Part shown: positions 19,507-28,317 of the stretch, piece after piece | Position numbering within the stretch: position 1 is the first letter of the stretch | Layout of the letters: every line of letters starts with the position of its first letter | From: Alteromonas naphthalenivorans | GTDB taxonomy: Bacteria > Pseudomonadota > Gammaproteobacteria > Enterobacterales > Alteromonadaceae | Assembly (NCBI RefSeq): GCF_000213655.1 | Contig: NC_015554.1 | Coordinates: 1,550,001 to 1,614,000, forward strand | DNA: 64,000 bases | Direction: 5' to 3' | Notes under the pieces: model-generated | What the model was told of the DNA's origin: nothing | The model's input: only the letters and a program-made list of their open reading frames with translations | The model's database searches: none | Made by a program: the position numbers and the translations under genes

Positions 19507-19545
19507 AATAAAGCCGCAACCAGGCTTACTGGCTGCGGCTTTATT
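19507..19545 (+). terminator. Rho-independent terminator after the TonB receptor
   Basis: AATAAAGCCGCA (19507-19518) pairs exactly with TGCGGCTTTATT (19534-19545), and the stem can be extended inside by CCAG/CTGG. The T-rich 3' arm acts as the U-tract. It ends the transcription unit that begins at betB or at the carrier gene. Confidence 0.85.
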
Positions 19546-19644
19546 CTTAAGTGTTATCACACGGTTTACATACTAACGCGCTATTGTTGTCTTTTTCATG
19601 CGCCATTCACTCAAACGACTTGTATTACCACATAAGGTGTTTTT

Positions 19645-21960
19645 ATGAAGTTTTCGACGCTAAGTCCTGCATTATTGGGTATTTCATTATTGGTATCGGG
19701 GAGTCTTTTATCACAAACAAGTCATGCCTCGGTGAGTATCACAAAAGGGAAAACGGCCATTCCACATGGGAATGCTATTTCCAACGAAGATTTAACCATT
19801 CAAAACGATAAACTCGCATTCGCTATTGCAGTAGATTCAGCGCCGCCGTGGGGCTTAGCTAGAGGCTGTATAGTTGACATTGCTAATGTGAAAGAGGATG
19901 GAACACTTAGCAATGACCGCGTTGCTTTTGCTGATTTCATTCCAAATAATTGGTCAAGTTGGCCTAATACCTACACTAAAATTGATATTCTTAAAGACAC
20001 TGCTCAAGAAGCGGTCGTGAATATCAAAAGAGACTTTGGCGAAACTGAAATAAGTACAACGTACAGCCTTTCTGAGGGCTCCGATCTTATTCATGTTGAA
20101 ACCACAATGACCAATAAAGGTGATAGCGATATCGACGCGCTTTCAGGCTACACCTTATGGCCAGATTCCGGATACAAATTCGCGGTTCCTCGTAGTCACA
20201 CTACCGAAAAATCATCTGAAAATGTATGGTTATCAGACCGTTTCGTGGGTTACGACAAAGAATGGGCGGTTGCATTGCACGCACCTTATATGCGCGAAAC
20301 TAAAAATCAGTCACGTGATTTATACGCGGCACATACCCTTGGCCCTTCACAAAATATGACTTTTTCGGGTGATTATCAGGTATTGCCCCGTGGTAACTTA
20401 GCGCCCGTTGTGAGTGCCGAAATAAAGCGAAAGGCACTTAAAAGTGGAACAATAGAAGCGAACGTAAGTACACAGGAAGGGCAAACCGTTGAGCAAGCCG
20501 CCATTGTAGTGTCGCAAAATGGTGTGCCTTATATGTGGGCCATGGGTAACGGCAAGAATGTGGATTTCACGCTGCCGGTAGGCGACTATGAAGTTTACGC
20601 TACGGGCAAACAACATTCAGACAGTAAAACGCGCCTGATTACCGTTGAAGAGAACGTGACGCAGAAACTCTCATTCGATGCGCTTCGCGCCCCAGGTGAA
20701 ATAAGCCTTAATGTAATCGATGGGAAGAGTCAGCAGCCCATAGATGCAAAAATTAAAATAGAGCAGGGCAATCAACCACTCATCGAATATTTAGGGGCAC
20801 GAACCTTCTTCACCGACCTTGATAATATTGGCAGCGCCGTATTTGGTTTGGCACCAGGGGAATACGAATTAAGCGTTTCACATGGCGCGGGCTTTAACGC
20901 CAAAAGTACTTTGATTTCGGCAAGCGTTAACGCAAATGAAACCACGACCTTAGCAAGTGCTATTGATGTAAAAACGTACCCTACGAAATACGGTTGGTAC
21001 GCAGGCGACCTGCACCATCATGCCGATGTATTAGAAGGGTCAACAAACCCGACAAATCTGGTGCGTTCTCAACTAGCCGCTGGGTTAAACGTGTTATTTG
21101 TAAGTGATCATGATTCCACTAAAAATAACGACACCATTCAAACTCTAGCCGATGCACGCGATGTGCCCTTTATACCGTCTATTGAAGTGTCGCCGTCTTG
21201 GGGTCATTTCAACGCATTTCCTATCGATAGTGGCGCGCAATTAACGGTCGATCCAGGTGTAGATGATATACATACCATTATTGAAGATGTGCGGCGTATG
21301 GGCGCTACCGTTATTGCGTCAAATCACCCCTACATACCTTATGGCTATTTAAGCAGTTTAGATAAAGGCACAGCGCCGGGCGGCTTTAACCCTAGCATAG
21401 ATTTATTTGAGTTAAATGCCGTGGTGAATAACGAGCCAACTATTAATAAAGCGCATCAGTTTTGGAATGAAGGATTACCCTACTATTTTACCGCAGGATC
21501 AGACACTCACGATGTGTTAAACCAAACCAGTGGCTTAAACCGGTTGTTTGTATATACCGGCAGTAAACCGACGGCTAAGGGCTTCGCACAGGCCGCAAAA
21601 GATGGCCATTCGTACGTGTCTTACGGCCCAGTCATTTACCCTAAAAACGTAATGTTTGGCGATACAATGAAGCTAGCAAAGGCACAAGCGCGAACGATTA
21701 CTTTCGATTTGGTGGCGGTAAATGGGCTTAAGTCGGTGCAGTTGATTGGTAGTGATAACGCTGCCACTGCTACCAATACGCAAAGTGCCGCGAACAGCGT
21801 AGTGCTTGAAGATAAAACGCTTACTGGGGATCACGACTCCGTTAACTTTGAAGTTCCACAAGTTTCGGGCTGGGTTGCTTTGGTCGTAGAAGATATTGAA
21901 GGCCGTAAAGCCTTCACAAATCCTATTTGGCTTGAGTTGGTTGATGAGAGCCAGTTTTAG
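19645..21960 (+). CDS. Secreted CehA/McbA-type PHP metallohydrolase
   Basis: The 771-residue protein has a signal peptide (cleavage near SHASV), an N-terminal half rich in beta structure (including carboxypeptidase-regulatory-like segments around 270-430), and a C-terminal PHP-fold hydrolase domain. Metal ligands are visible in AGDLHHHADV (histidines 457-459), FVSDHDSTKN, IPSIEVSPSWGHFNAFP, ASNHPYIPYG and TAGSDTHDV. CehA/McbA proteins hydrolyse phosphodiesters, phosphonates or carbamates; this one acts in the periplasm or outside. It follows the receptor's terminator, so it has its own promoter. A role in releasing choline from an ester is an attractive but unproved link to betBA. Confidence 0.82.
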   Translation: MKFSTLSPALLGISLLVSGSLLSQTSHASVSITKGKTAIPHGNAISNEDLTIQNDKLAFAIAVDSAPPWGLARGCIVDIANVKEDGTLSNDRVAFADFIPNNWSSWPNTYTKIDILKDTAQEAVVNIKRDFGETEISTTYSLSEGSDLIHVETTMTNKGDSDIDALSGYTLWPDSGYKFAVPRSHTTEKSSENVWLSDRFVGYDKEWAVALHAPYMRETKNQSRDLYAAHTLGPSQNMTFSGDYQVLPRGNLAPVVSAEIKRKALKSGTIEANVSTQEGQTVEQAAIVVSQNGVPYMWAMGNGKNVDFTLPVGDYEVYATGKQHSDSKTRLITVEENVTQKLSFDALRAPGEISLNVIDGKSQQPIDAKIKIEQGNQPLIEYLGARTFFTDLDNIGSAVFGLAPGEYELSVSHGAGFNAKSTLISASVNANETTTLASAIDVKTYPTKYGWYAGDLHHHADVLEGSTNPTNLVRSQLAAGLNVLFVSDHDSTKNNDTIQTLADARDVPFIPSIEVSPSWGHFNAFPIDSGAQLTVDPGVDDIHTIIEDVRRMGATVIASNHPYIPYGYLSSLDKGTAPGGFNPSIDLFELNAVVNNEPTINKAHQFWNEGLPYYFTAGSDTHDVLNQTSGLNRLFVYTGSKPTAKGFAQAAKDGHSYVSYGPVIYPKNVMFGDTMKLAKAQARTITFDLVAVNGLKSVQLIGSDNAATATNTQSAANSVVLEDKTLTGDHDSVNFEVPQVSGWVALVVEDIEGRKAFTNPIWLELVDESQF

Positions 21961-21977
21961 TAGTTGATATTGAAAGT

Positions 21978-22017
21978 GGGGTCAGAGTGCTTTTGCTAGT
22001 AAAGGTATTCTGACCTC
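21978..22017. repeat. GGGGTCAGA inverted repeat, REP-like or terminator
   Basis: GGTCAGA (21980-21986) pairs with TCTGACC (22009-22015), extended outward by GG/TC, around a 22-nt loop. It lies between the converging ends of the PHP hydrolase and parE. The GTGGGGTCAGAGT wording resembles dispersed palindromic elements in many proteobacteria. It may also end transcription. Confidence 0.4.
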
Positions 22018-22072
22018 ATTTCTTCAGTTCTTATTCGTTAATTAATAGAAAAGCTGATAAAAACGACTGCCC

Positions 22073-22363
22073 CTAAAGGTCTTCTAAATGCTCGCGACCA
22101 ATCACTCGGCTAATTTCTATTTGGTTGCAACTTTCAATTGTACGAAAATAAATTGTGTGCACACCGTACACACTTCTGCGATATCCTGGACGAATGTGAG
22201 AGACTTTCGGGTAGGTGGCCGGTGTATGTGCTATCTGATCCAGACGAATTTCTAATCCGCTTAAGTACTTGGTAGCCTGATTGACTCCAAATCGGTCAAT
22301 ACCAAAAAGAAATAGACGTTCAATATCGTCCGCAGCATCTGGCGATAGCTTGTACTTAGCCAC
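22073..22363 (-). CDS. parE: ParE-family toxin
   Basis: The 96-residue protein is a RelE/ParE-superfamily toxin. It shows SPDAADDIERLFLFGIDRFG at the N-terminus, the middle YPKVSHIRPGYRRSVYGVHTIYFR strand region, and a C-terminal VIGREHLEDL; the last is typical of ParE (hydrophobic strand, then R-x-x-D/H). ParE toxins poison DNA gyrase. The gene starts 2 nt after the antitoxin gene ends, so the pair is one operon. Both are in a chromosomal gap between the PHP hydrolase and an MFS gene. Confidence 0.85.
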   Translation of the reverse strand: MAKYKLSPDAADDIERLFLFGIDRFGVNQATKYLSGLEIRLDQIAHTPATYPKVSHIRPGYRRSVYGVHTIYFRTIESCNQIEISRVIGREHLEDL

Positions 22364-22365
22364 GG

Positions 22366-22620
22366 TTAGCCTTTCTTATTAAGAGCAGCTTGTTTTATGT
22401 CTTCAATGCTAAGCTTGCTGTAGCCTTCTTTTTCAATTCTTTGTTCGGCTTGAATCAGTAATGCTCTAGTGCGAATTAAATCGGCCTCTTCTTCTTTACG
22501 TCGCTGCCGTATAAGATCATTAATCACTTCACTGTGGCTTGCATACTCTTGGCTTTCAACTTGAAACTTGAGCCACTCTGCATTGGGTTCATTAATACTG
22601 ATACTTTGACGATTAGCCAT
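22366..22620 (-). CDS. parD: ParD-family antitoxin
   Basis: The 84-residue protein begins with a ribbon-helix-helix DNA-binding segment (RQSISINEPNAEWLKFQVES, then HSEVINDLIRQRR) and ends in a charged helical tail that would wrap the toxin. This is the CopG/ParD layout. It lies immediately upstream of parE in the same operon and should repress its own promoter; a 12-bp palindrome overlaps the region just before the ATG. Confidence 0.85.
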   Translation of the reverse strand: MANRQSISINEPNAEWLKFQVESQEYASHSEVINDLIRQRRKEEEADLIRTRALLIQAEQRIEKEGYSKLSIEDIKQAALNKKG

Positions 22621-22624
22621 ATAA

Positions 22625-22682
22625 AAACTATAGTTTGGTGCGTTATAGGTTCAATTATACACCAATTTTAATAATGCAAAAG
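22625..22682 (-). promoter_or_regulatory. parDE promoter and operator
   Basis: Reading the minus strand, TATAAT at 22659-22654 is a perfect -10. A poor -35 (TTTTGC) lies 16 bp upstream. AAACTATAGTTT (22625-22636) is a 12-bp palindrome just before the parD ATG, and TTGGTG/CACCAA arms (22635-22640, 22660-22665) bracket the -10. These fit ParD autorepression. Confidence 0.5.
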
Positions 22683-22825
22683 CGTCTCGGTTTTAGCGAC
22701 GTAAACAATAAGCCCCGAACCTTTTAGGTTTGGGTTTTCGTATTTAGTGAAGCAAGTGAGTATTATAGATGTGTGGGGAGTCAAAAGGCACTTTATGCGC
22801 CTAAACTACCCCACTATTACATAAC

Positions 22826-24019
22826 TTAGCTAGTAGCAAGGGCAGGATTGCGATTACGCAGTTGTAAATAACTAAGCGCCCACATGATAAACCCACCAAA
22901 GAAAAGCATAGCCGATACATAGCCTGTTTCGTTGAAACTAGCGCCCGATGCCAATAGTGCGCCGCCCAGCATTGGGCCAATAGCATTTGCCGTATTAAAT
23001 GCGCACTGCACAAGCGCACCTATCATTGCATGCCCCGTGGGTGAAACATCTAACAACATCGACTGAATAACGGCGGCTAAGCCCACGCTTGCACCAAGCA
23101 GAAATACCGTAAGGTAAAGCCACCAAATATTACTTGCCGCAAACACATATATAACAGACACCCCAACACTGCATAGCAACGCAATACCTGTGGTACGAAG
23201 AGGAGATTTGTCAGCCAGTTTACTAATAAACCAATTACCGATAGTGGTACCAATACCAAACATCATCATGGCAATCGAAATGGTTACTTCTGGCGAGTTA
23301 GTCACGTTTAATATGGTATCGGCAAGGTAGGTATAAATACAAAACACACCACCAAAGCCAACAAATATGATGCCTGAAATTGACCATACGAGTTTGTTCT
23401 TAAGCACGCCAAACTCTTCCCGTAAGTTCGTTGGCGTGGTGACTGGGCTGCTAGGCACGAACATATAAATAAGTGCGATGGTGATGAGCGCAAGGGCCGC
23501 GACTAGCGCCATACACACTCGCCAACTCATATTTTGCCCTATCAGGGTTGCCATGGGCACACCGACAATAGTGGCAATAGTTAAACCAGCAAACACCATC
23601 GACATATAGCTGGCGCGTTTACCAGCAGGAGCCATACTAGCGGCAATCAATAACGCAGTACCAAAATAAGCGCCGTGGGGCAAACCAGACAATACACGAT
23701 AAAACACCAACTCTGGCAAGCTAGAGGCGATAGCACTTAAGCCATTAGCTATACACATCATTGCTGCAAAGATGATCAGAGAAGTGCGTCTGTTGGTCTT
23801 GTTAGTCAGTAACATAAACGACGGCGCGCCAATGACCACACCAATGGCATAGCCGCTTATTACATTGCCGGCCATTGATGGCGTGACAGCATAAGTTTCG
23901 GCGATAAGAGGTAACATCGACATAGATGAAAACTCTGTAAGCCCTAAAACAAATGTGCCCAGCGCCATTACGAAGATAGGCCAAACTACGGCGCTTGGGT
24001 TTGAAGGTGATGCAGACAT
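22826..24019 (-). CDS. MFS drug/sugar exporter (DHA1, AraJ-like)
   Basis: The 397-residue protein has twelve membrane helices. It has the DHA1 N-terminal look (GTFVLGLTEFSSMSMLPLIA), the MFS loop-2/3 motif region (LLTNKTNRRTSLI) and the proline/glycine-rich TM5 motif region (TIATIVGVPMATLIGQ). AraJ/YdhP-type members export sugars, nucleosides or drugs from the cytoplasm. The substrate is unknown. It lies upstream of parD in the same direction, with a weak hairpin near 22706-22733 between them. The insertion sequence ends about 215 bp upstream of its start, so its promoter region appears intact. Confidence 0.85.
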   Translation of the reverse strand: MSASPSNPSAVVWPIFVMALGTFVLGLTEFSSMSMLPLIAETYAVTPSMAGNVISGYAIGVVIGAPSFMLLTNKTNRRTSLIIFAAMMCIANGLSAIASSLPELVFYRVLSGLPHGAYFGTALLIAASMAPAGKRASYMSMVFAGLTIATIVGVPMATLIGQNMSWRVCMALVAALALITIALIYMFVPSSPVTTPTNLREEFGVLKNKLVWSISGIIFVGFGGVFCIYTYLADTILNVTNSPEVTISIAMMMFGIGTTIGNWFISKLADKSPLRTTGIALLCSVGVSVIYVFAASNIWWLYLTVFLLGASVGLAAVIQSMLLDVSPTGHAMIGALVQCAFNTANAIGPMLGGALLASGASFNETGYVSAMLFFGGFIMWALSYLQLRNRNPALATS

Positions 24020-24236
24020 AAATACCTTAAAATTTGATGGTGAGGAATAATGTAAGCCTCAGCAATCACAAATACGTTGTAAGAAATTGCGCGATAGAAA
24101 GCAATTAACGTATTTACGTTAACGTTCGATACAGCAACTTGGTGTAGTAGGGATGTTTTGAGCCAAAGGAAACCTAGAGATAAACCGGTATTCGCATTAA
24201 GCAATGAATTCTTATTAGGAAAGGTATTATATGCTA

Positions 24237-25120
24237 GGGCCTGTTGATCTTTGCTGCATATATTTCACTCAGCAGTACATGGGTAGCCACATCATCGAAA
24301 ATGCCAGTGATACCATGCTGGCATAATTCCTTGCTAACTTTTCATACCTCGTTGATATTGAACGATAATGCTTTATTCGAGCAAAGGCGTTTTCAACTAG
24401 GTGGCGATATTTATAGAGGCACCAATCAACGCTGCCTTTGTCTATATCTTGGCCATAGTTCCGTTTCGGTATGACGGAGATACCTCCTTTGGCTTCAATA
24501 TATTCTCTTAATGCGTCACTATCGTAGCCTTTGTCACCTACGAAAATGTTTACTTCCCTTAAATGGTCAACCAGACTTTGAGCCCGAGCTATATCATTTC
24601 TCTGGCCTTCTGATAGTTCAAAATAAATTGGAAGCCCACCACTATCCACGGCTAAATGAATTTTTGTGGAGTTACCACCTCGGCTTTTTCCAATGCACTC
24701 ATTATCCTTAGTAGCTGCTCCGGCACTATGCTGATGAGCTTTGACAATCGAACCATCAGCAAAGACCCAGTCGTAATCAGCCAGTTTGGCTAACTCATTG
24801 AATAACATATTCAATAAACCTTTCTTCGACCATAAATTGAATCGGCGATAAACGGCGCTCCAACCGCCGAATTCTGTTGGTAAATCACGCCAAGGAATTC
24901 CTGTTCTCAGCCGGAAGAGTATCCCTTCAAACGTCATTCTATGTTCTGGTTTATTGTAAATGCGGCCTGTACTCTTCATTACTTGAAGTAGCTTTTGCCA
25001 CCGCTTATCAGTTAGCATTAGTCTCGGCATGGTAGTGAGTTGTTCTTTTACTTTTGGCGAAGCAAATTATAACTCTTTACCATGCTGCTCAAAAACCAAT
25101 CACGAAAGATCAACACGCCT
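24237..25120 (-). mobile_element. IS5-family insertion sequence (IS427-like group)
   Basis: An 884-bp element with one transposase gene. The left end GGGCCTGTTGATCTTT (24237-24252) and the inverted right end AGGCGTGTTGATCTTT (25120-25105) match at 14 of 16 positions. TA flanks both ends (24235-24236 and 25121-25122), as expected for a 2-bp target duplication of this group. It sits between an MFS gene and a TonB receptor and does not break either. Confidence 0.85.
24269..25030 (-). CDS. IS5-family transposase
   Basis: The 253-residue DDE transposase has the N-terminal DUF4096-like segment (TDKRWQKLLQVM, then GILFRLRTGIPWRDLPTEFG). The acidic triad is seen as the aspartate in VFADGSIV, the aspartate of FVGDKGYDSD, and the glutamate in LVENAFARIKHYR with the Y(2)R(3)E(6)K-like spacing. 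It is a single uninterrupted frame, so frameshifting is not needed. It fills most of the element and appears intact, so the element may be active. Confidence 0.92.
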   Translation of the reverse strand: MPRLMLTDKRWQKLLQVMKSTGRIYNKPEHRMTFEGILFRLRTGIPWRDLPTEFGGWSAVYRRFNLWSKKGLLNMLFNELAKLADYDWVFADGSIVKAHQHSAGAATKDNECIGKSRGGNSTKIHLAVDSGGLPIYFELSEGQRNDIARAQSLVDHLREVNIFVGDKGYDSDALREYIEAKGGISVIPKRNYGQDIDKGSVDWCLYKYRHLVENAFARIKHYRSISTRYEKLARNYASMVSLAFSMMWLPMYC

Positions 25121-25423
25121 TAGGAATGCATCATATTTCTATTGCTAGCGCCACAGATAGCTTAGTTTTATCGGTCAAGTGCCCAGATAGCTTTTTTAGT
25201 TATTCACTCACCGCAACATTTTTGATAGCAATGTAGGAAAAACATAAATTAGTGAGTTACTTTTTCCATCATTAAAAAGTAAGGAAAAGCGCATTCGGAT
25301 TTGAAAGAGAAATAACCGAGTATGTTTTGTTTTAGCAATTAAAATACCAGTAACAATATAGACGCATCAGCGTAAGGCCAATAAACCTTGTCAGAATCAT
25401 TGTAAGCTGCGTGAGTTACCTAT

Positions 25424-25453
25424 AAAAAAACCGGCGAAGAAACGCCGGTTTTT
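25424..25453 (-). terminator. Terminator of the 946-residue TonB receptor
   Basis: AAAAACCGGCG (25426-25436) pairs exactly with CGCCGGTTTTT (25443-25453) around a 6-nt loop. Read on the minus strand the stem ends in a run of T. It lies 23 nt past the receptor's stop and should work in both directions. Confidence 0.88.
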
Positions 25454-25476
25454 GTCTTGACCTTATAAAAAGCAAA

Positions 25477-28317
25477 TTACATTTTATAAGCTACGGTTAC
25501 ATAACCAAAGCGGCCGATATTGTCGTATGTAGCATCGTTTGAACCAGTACCAGTGGTACCCGTAGGCAGTGCACGGTTAAACAGGTTATCAATACCCACG
25601 GTTAGGTTGACGCCATTCGCGAAGTTGTAACCTGCGGTCACGTCAGTAACTGCATATGATGGCAGTTCCATACGATTACTCGGGTTAGGGTTGAGAGCTA
25701 ACTCTTGATTATCGTAAAGGCTTGCACGTTCAATGTAGCGAGTTTTCCAACTTGCTTCCCAGTCACCGCGGCTGTAATTAAGCGTGAATACACCTTGCCA
25801 ATCAGACTCACCCGCAGTGCCCGCGTATTGGTAAAATAGGTCTGGGTTGTCTTGGAATGGGAACTCTTTGCGATCTTTTAGGTAGGTTGCGATCAGGCTT
25901 GTACGAAAGGCACCTTCTAGCGCATCAAAGTCGTAGCCTAGTTCGAAATCTACACCCTTTGCTTCTTGGCCCGCAATGTTCAACGCATAACTGCGAATTT
26001 GCGTGATTTCACCTGTTTCTGAATCACGGTCGATAAGGCCGCAATATGGGTTATCTATACCTGTTTCAGAGTCTACGCAACGATCAAGAATAGTTTGACC
26101 ATCTATGCTGGTAATTGCATCGGTAAGTTCAATTTCCCAATAGTCGACAGTAGCAGTAAAGCCTTCAAACCAACCAGGTGTGTAAACCAAGCCTAGTGTT
26201 TTAGAGATAGATTGCTCCGCTTGAAGGTCAATGTTACCACCGTTTACACCTTCCAACGTGGCTGAGTCATACTCAGAGTTAAAATCTGCTGGAACACCTA
26301 ATGCGTTACAGTTTGCGATACGCTGGTCGGCGTTGGCAAGGTTATCTAGGTTGTCTGTACGGCATGGGTCGTCAACGTTGAAGAACGTTTGGCTAGCTTC
26401 GCCGTATAGTTCACTAATATTTGGTGCGCGAAGCGCTGATGATTTAGTCGCTCTCACTCGTAAGTCTTCGAAAACCTGCCAATCTAAACCAAGCTTCCAG
26501 CTCTTCGCATTACCAATAGACGAATAGTTAGCAATACGGGCGGCCGTGTCGAACGTCAGCATATCTACGCCTGGAAGGCCTTCAAGTAGCGGTATAGTAA
26601 GTTCTGTAAATACTTCAGATACGTCATACTCACCTTTGTCTTCGCCAAGAACATTGAAGAAGGTGCCAACTGCATTATTAGGCTCTTCAATTTCGCTTTT
26701 CTCTTTGCGATATTCTACACCTGCGGCAAAACCTACGTAGCCCGCTGGTAACTCATAAATACCAGAGTTCGCAATCGTTGCGCCAGCGTTGTACTGTTCA
26801 ATTGTGCTGTTACCCACAGAGGTGGTATTCACATAATCAATAGCTTCTTGTGAAGGCTGACCGTAACCCATAATGTTAAGCGGAACACAGCCATCTGCAC
26901 TGCCTGATGCACAAACAATGTTACCATTGTCGTCTTCAATAGCGTCTATTGCGTTATAGAAGTTCTGAAGAATCAGGTTGTTGCGGTTCTCACGCTCTAG
27001 CTCAGTTTTACCGTAGTTTACGAATGCTTCGTAGTTCCACTCATCATTGATGTAACCTTCAACACCAAGTACGTAGCGATAAGTTTCACGCTCGTCCGCC
27101 TCTGTACGACGACCTAAGTCGGTCATCATGCGGTTTAGCACGATACTATCAAGATCGTTTGCGTCCATGTACTCAGCAACGCTGTCGTCTAGGAATGCGT
27201 TGTTTCGAGAGATAGTCGTTTCATCGCTATAGAAGAAGAAAGCAGGCTGCCCCATAGAAATGGCGCGAGTACGGGCGTATTTAGCTTGCGCGTAAACGGT
27301 GGTGTCGTCGTTTAATGTGTAGTTACCTTTAACATTTACGTTAGTACGGTCAAACTCAGGCTGTAGTTGCGTGAACTGGCCAAGGTTGAAAAAATCGCAG
27401 TTAGCGCAGAAAACGCCGTCTACTTGATCGCCAATATAAATGTCTTTAAGTGAACCGTCAGCGTTGAAAGTGTTGGTTCCATCACCGAACACACCTGCGT
27501 TATTTAACACGTAGTAACCGGCGTTAGCCGTGTAGATATCATCAGGGTATGCGGTTGAATCTAGTTGGTCTTCACTGCGCTCGTAACCCATGATGCTTTC
27601 AAAACTCATGTTACGATAAGACGTGGCAGTCCACGGGTTGTCTAGCGCATCTAACGATTCTTGTGAGCTATATTCAGCTGCAAAAGCGATGTTACCGCGG
27701 TCGTTGTCGAAGTTGAAACCGTAAGACGCTTGATACTTATCGTTCTTATAGCCGTTTTCCTGCGCAAAACCTTGGGTTGCGCTAATGTCGAACCCTTCAA
27801 TATTCTTTTTAAGAATGAAGTTAACTACACCGGTAACCGCGTCGGCACCGTAAACAGCAGATGCACCACCAGTTACAATTTCAACACGCTCAATCCATGA
27901 AGTTGGAATCGTGTTCGTATCAACTGCGTCTGTGCCTGCTGATGAAGATACGTGGCGTTTGCCGTCGACCAACACTAATGTGCGGTCTGTACCCATACCG
28001 CGAAGATCTAAAATGTTTAGCCCCGCAGTACCAATAAATTGTCCTGAGTTACCAAGCGAGAACGTGTTAGCTAAAGAGGGCAGTTCATTAAGCACCTCAC
28101 CAATGTTCATCGCACCTGAGTTAAGCAGTGACTCGCCAGAAATAGCGGTAACCGGCGAAGGTGCAATTGCGCCCTGACGAGAAATACGTGAACCTGTAAC
28201 TTGAATTTTTTCGACATCGGCGCCACTGGTCGCAGAGTCTTGCGCCAATACGTTGGCGGAGGTCAACGCGACGCTTCCAGCCAATGCTAACCGAACAGCA
28301 GTTGCAATATTTTTCAT
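25477..28317 (-). CDS. Large TonB-dependent receptor
   Basis: The 946-residue outer-membrane receptor has a signal peptide (ending NVLAQ), the TonB-box region VEKIQVTGSRISRQGAIAPS, a plug with LDLRGMGTDRTLVLVDGKRH and VEIVTGGASAVYGADAVTGV, and a long barrel ending VTVAYKM. The SRI-x-R and DGKRH features belong to the large receptor group of Alteromonadales and Caulobacter that takes up oligosaccharides, peptides or amino-acid derivatives rather than siderophores. AGGA precedes the ATG by 7 nt. No enzyme or regulator stands beside it to reveal the substrate. It ends at a strong terminator. Confidence 0.9.
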   Translation of the reverse strand: MKNIATAVRLALAGSVALTSANVLAQDSATSGADVEKIQVTGSRISRQGAIAPSPVTAISGESLLNSGAMNIGEVLNELPSLANTFSLGNSGQFIGTAGLNILDLRGMGTDRTLVLVDGKRHVSSSAGTDAVDTNTIPTSWIERVEIVTGGASAVYGADAVTGVVNFILKKNIEGFDISATQGFAQENGYKNDKYQASYGFNFDNDRGNIAFAAEYSSQESLDALDNPWTATSYRNMSFESIMGYERSEDQLDSTAYPDDIYTANAGYYVLNNAGVFGDGTNTFNADGSLKDIYIGDQVDGVFCANCDFFNLGQFTQLQPEFDRTNVNVKGNYTLNDDTTVYAQAKYARTRAISMGQPAFFFYSDETTISRNNAFLDDSVAEYMDANDLDSIVLNRMMTDLGRRTEADERETYRYVLGVEGYINDEWNYEAFVNYGKTELERENRNNLILQNFYNAIDAIEDDNGNIVCASGSADGCVPLNIMGYGQPSQEAIDYVNTTSVGNSTIEQYNAGATIANSGIYELPAGYVGFAAGVEYRKEKSEIEEPNNAVGTFFNVLGEDKGEYDVSEVFTELTIPLLEGLPGVDMLTFDTAARIANYSSIGNAKSWKLGLDWQVFEDLRVRATKSSALRAPNISELYGEASQTFFNVDDPCRTDNLDNLANADQRIANCNALGVPADFNSEYDSATLEGVNGGNIDLQAEQSISKTLGLVYTPGWFEGFTATVDYWEIELTDAITSIDGQTILDRCVDSETGIDNPYCGLIDRDSETGEITQIRSYALNIAGQEAKGVDFELGYDFDALEGAFRTSLIATYLKDRKEFPFQDNPDLFYQYAGTAGESDWQGVFTLNYSRGDWEASWKTRYIERASLYDNQELALNPNPSNRMELPSYAVTDVTAGYNFANGVNLTVGIDNLFNRALPTGTTGTGSNDATYDNIGRFGYVTVAYKM

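Noticed and set aside
22706..22733. Strong terminator between the MFS gene and parD
   Set aside because: CCCCGAACC/GGTTTGGG pairs only partly and lacks a convincing T-run on the minus strand; it may be weak, so it is not listed as a feature.
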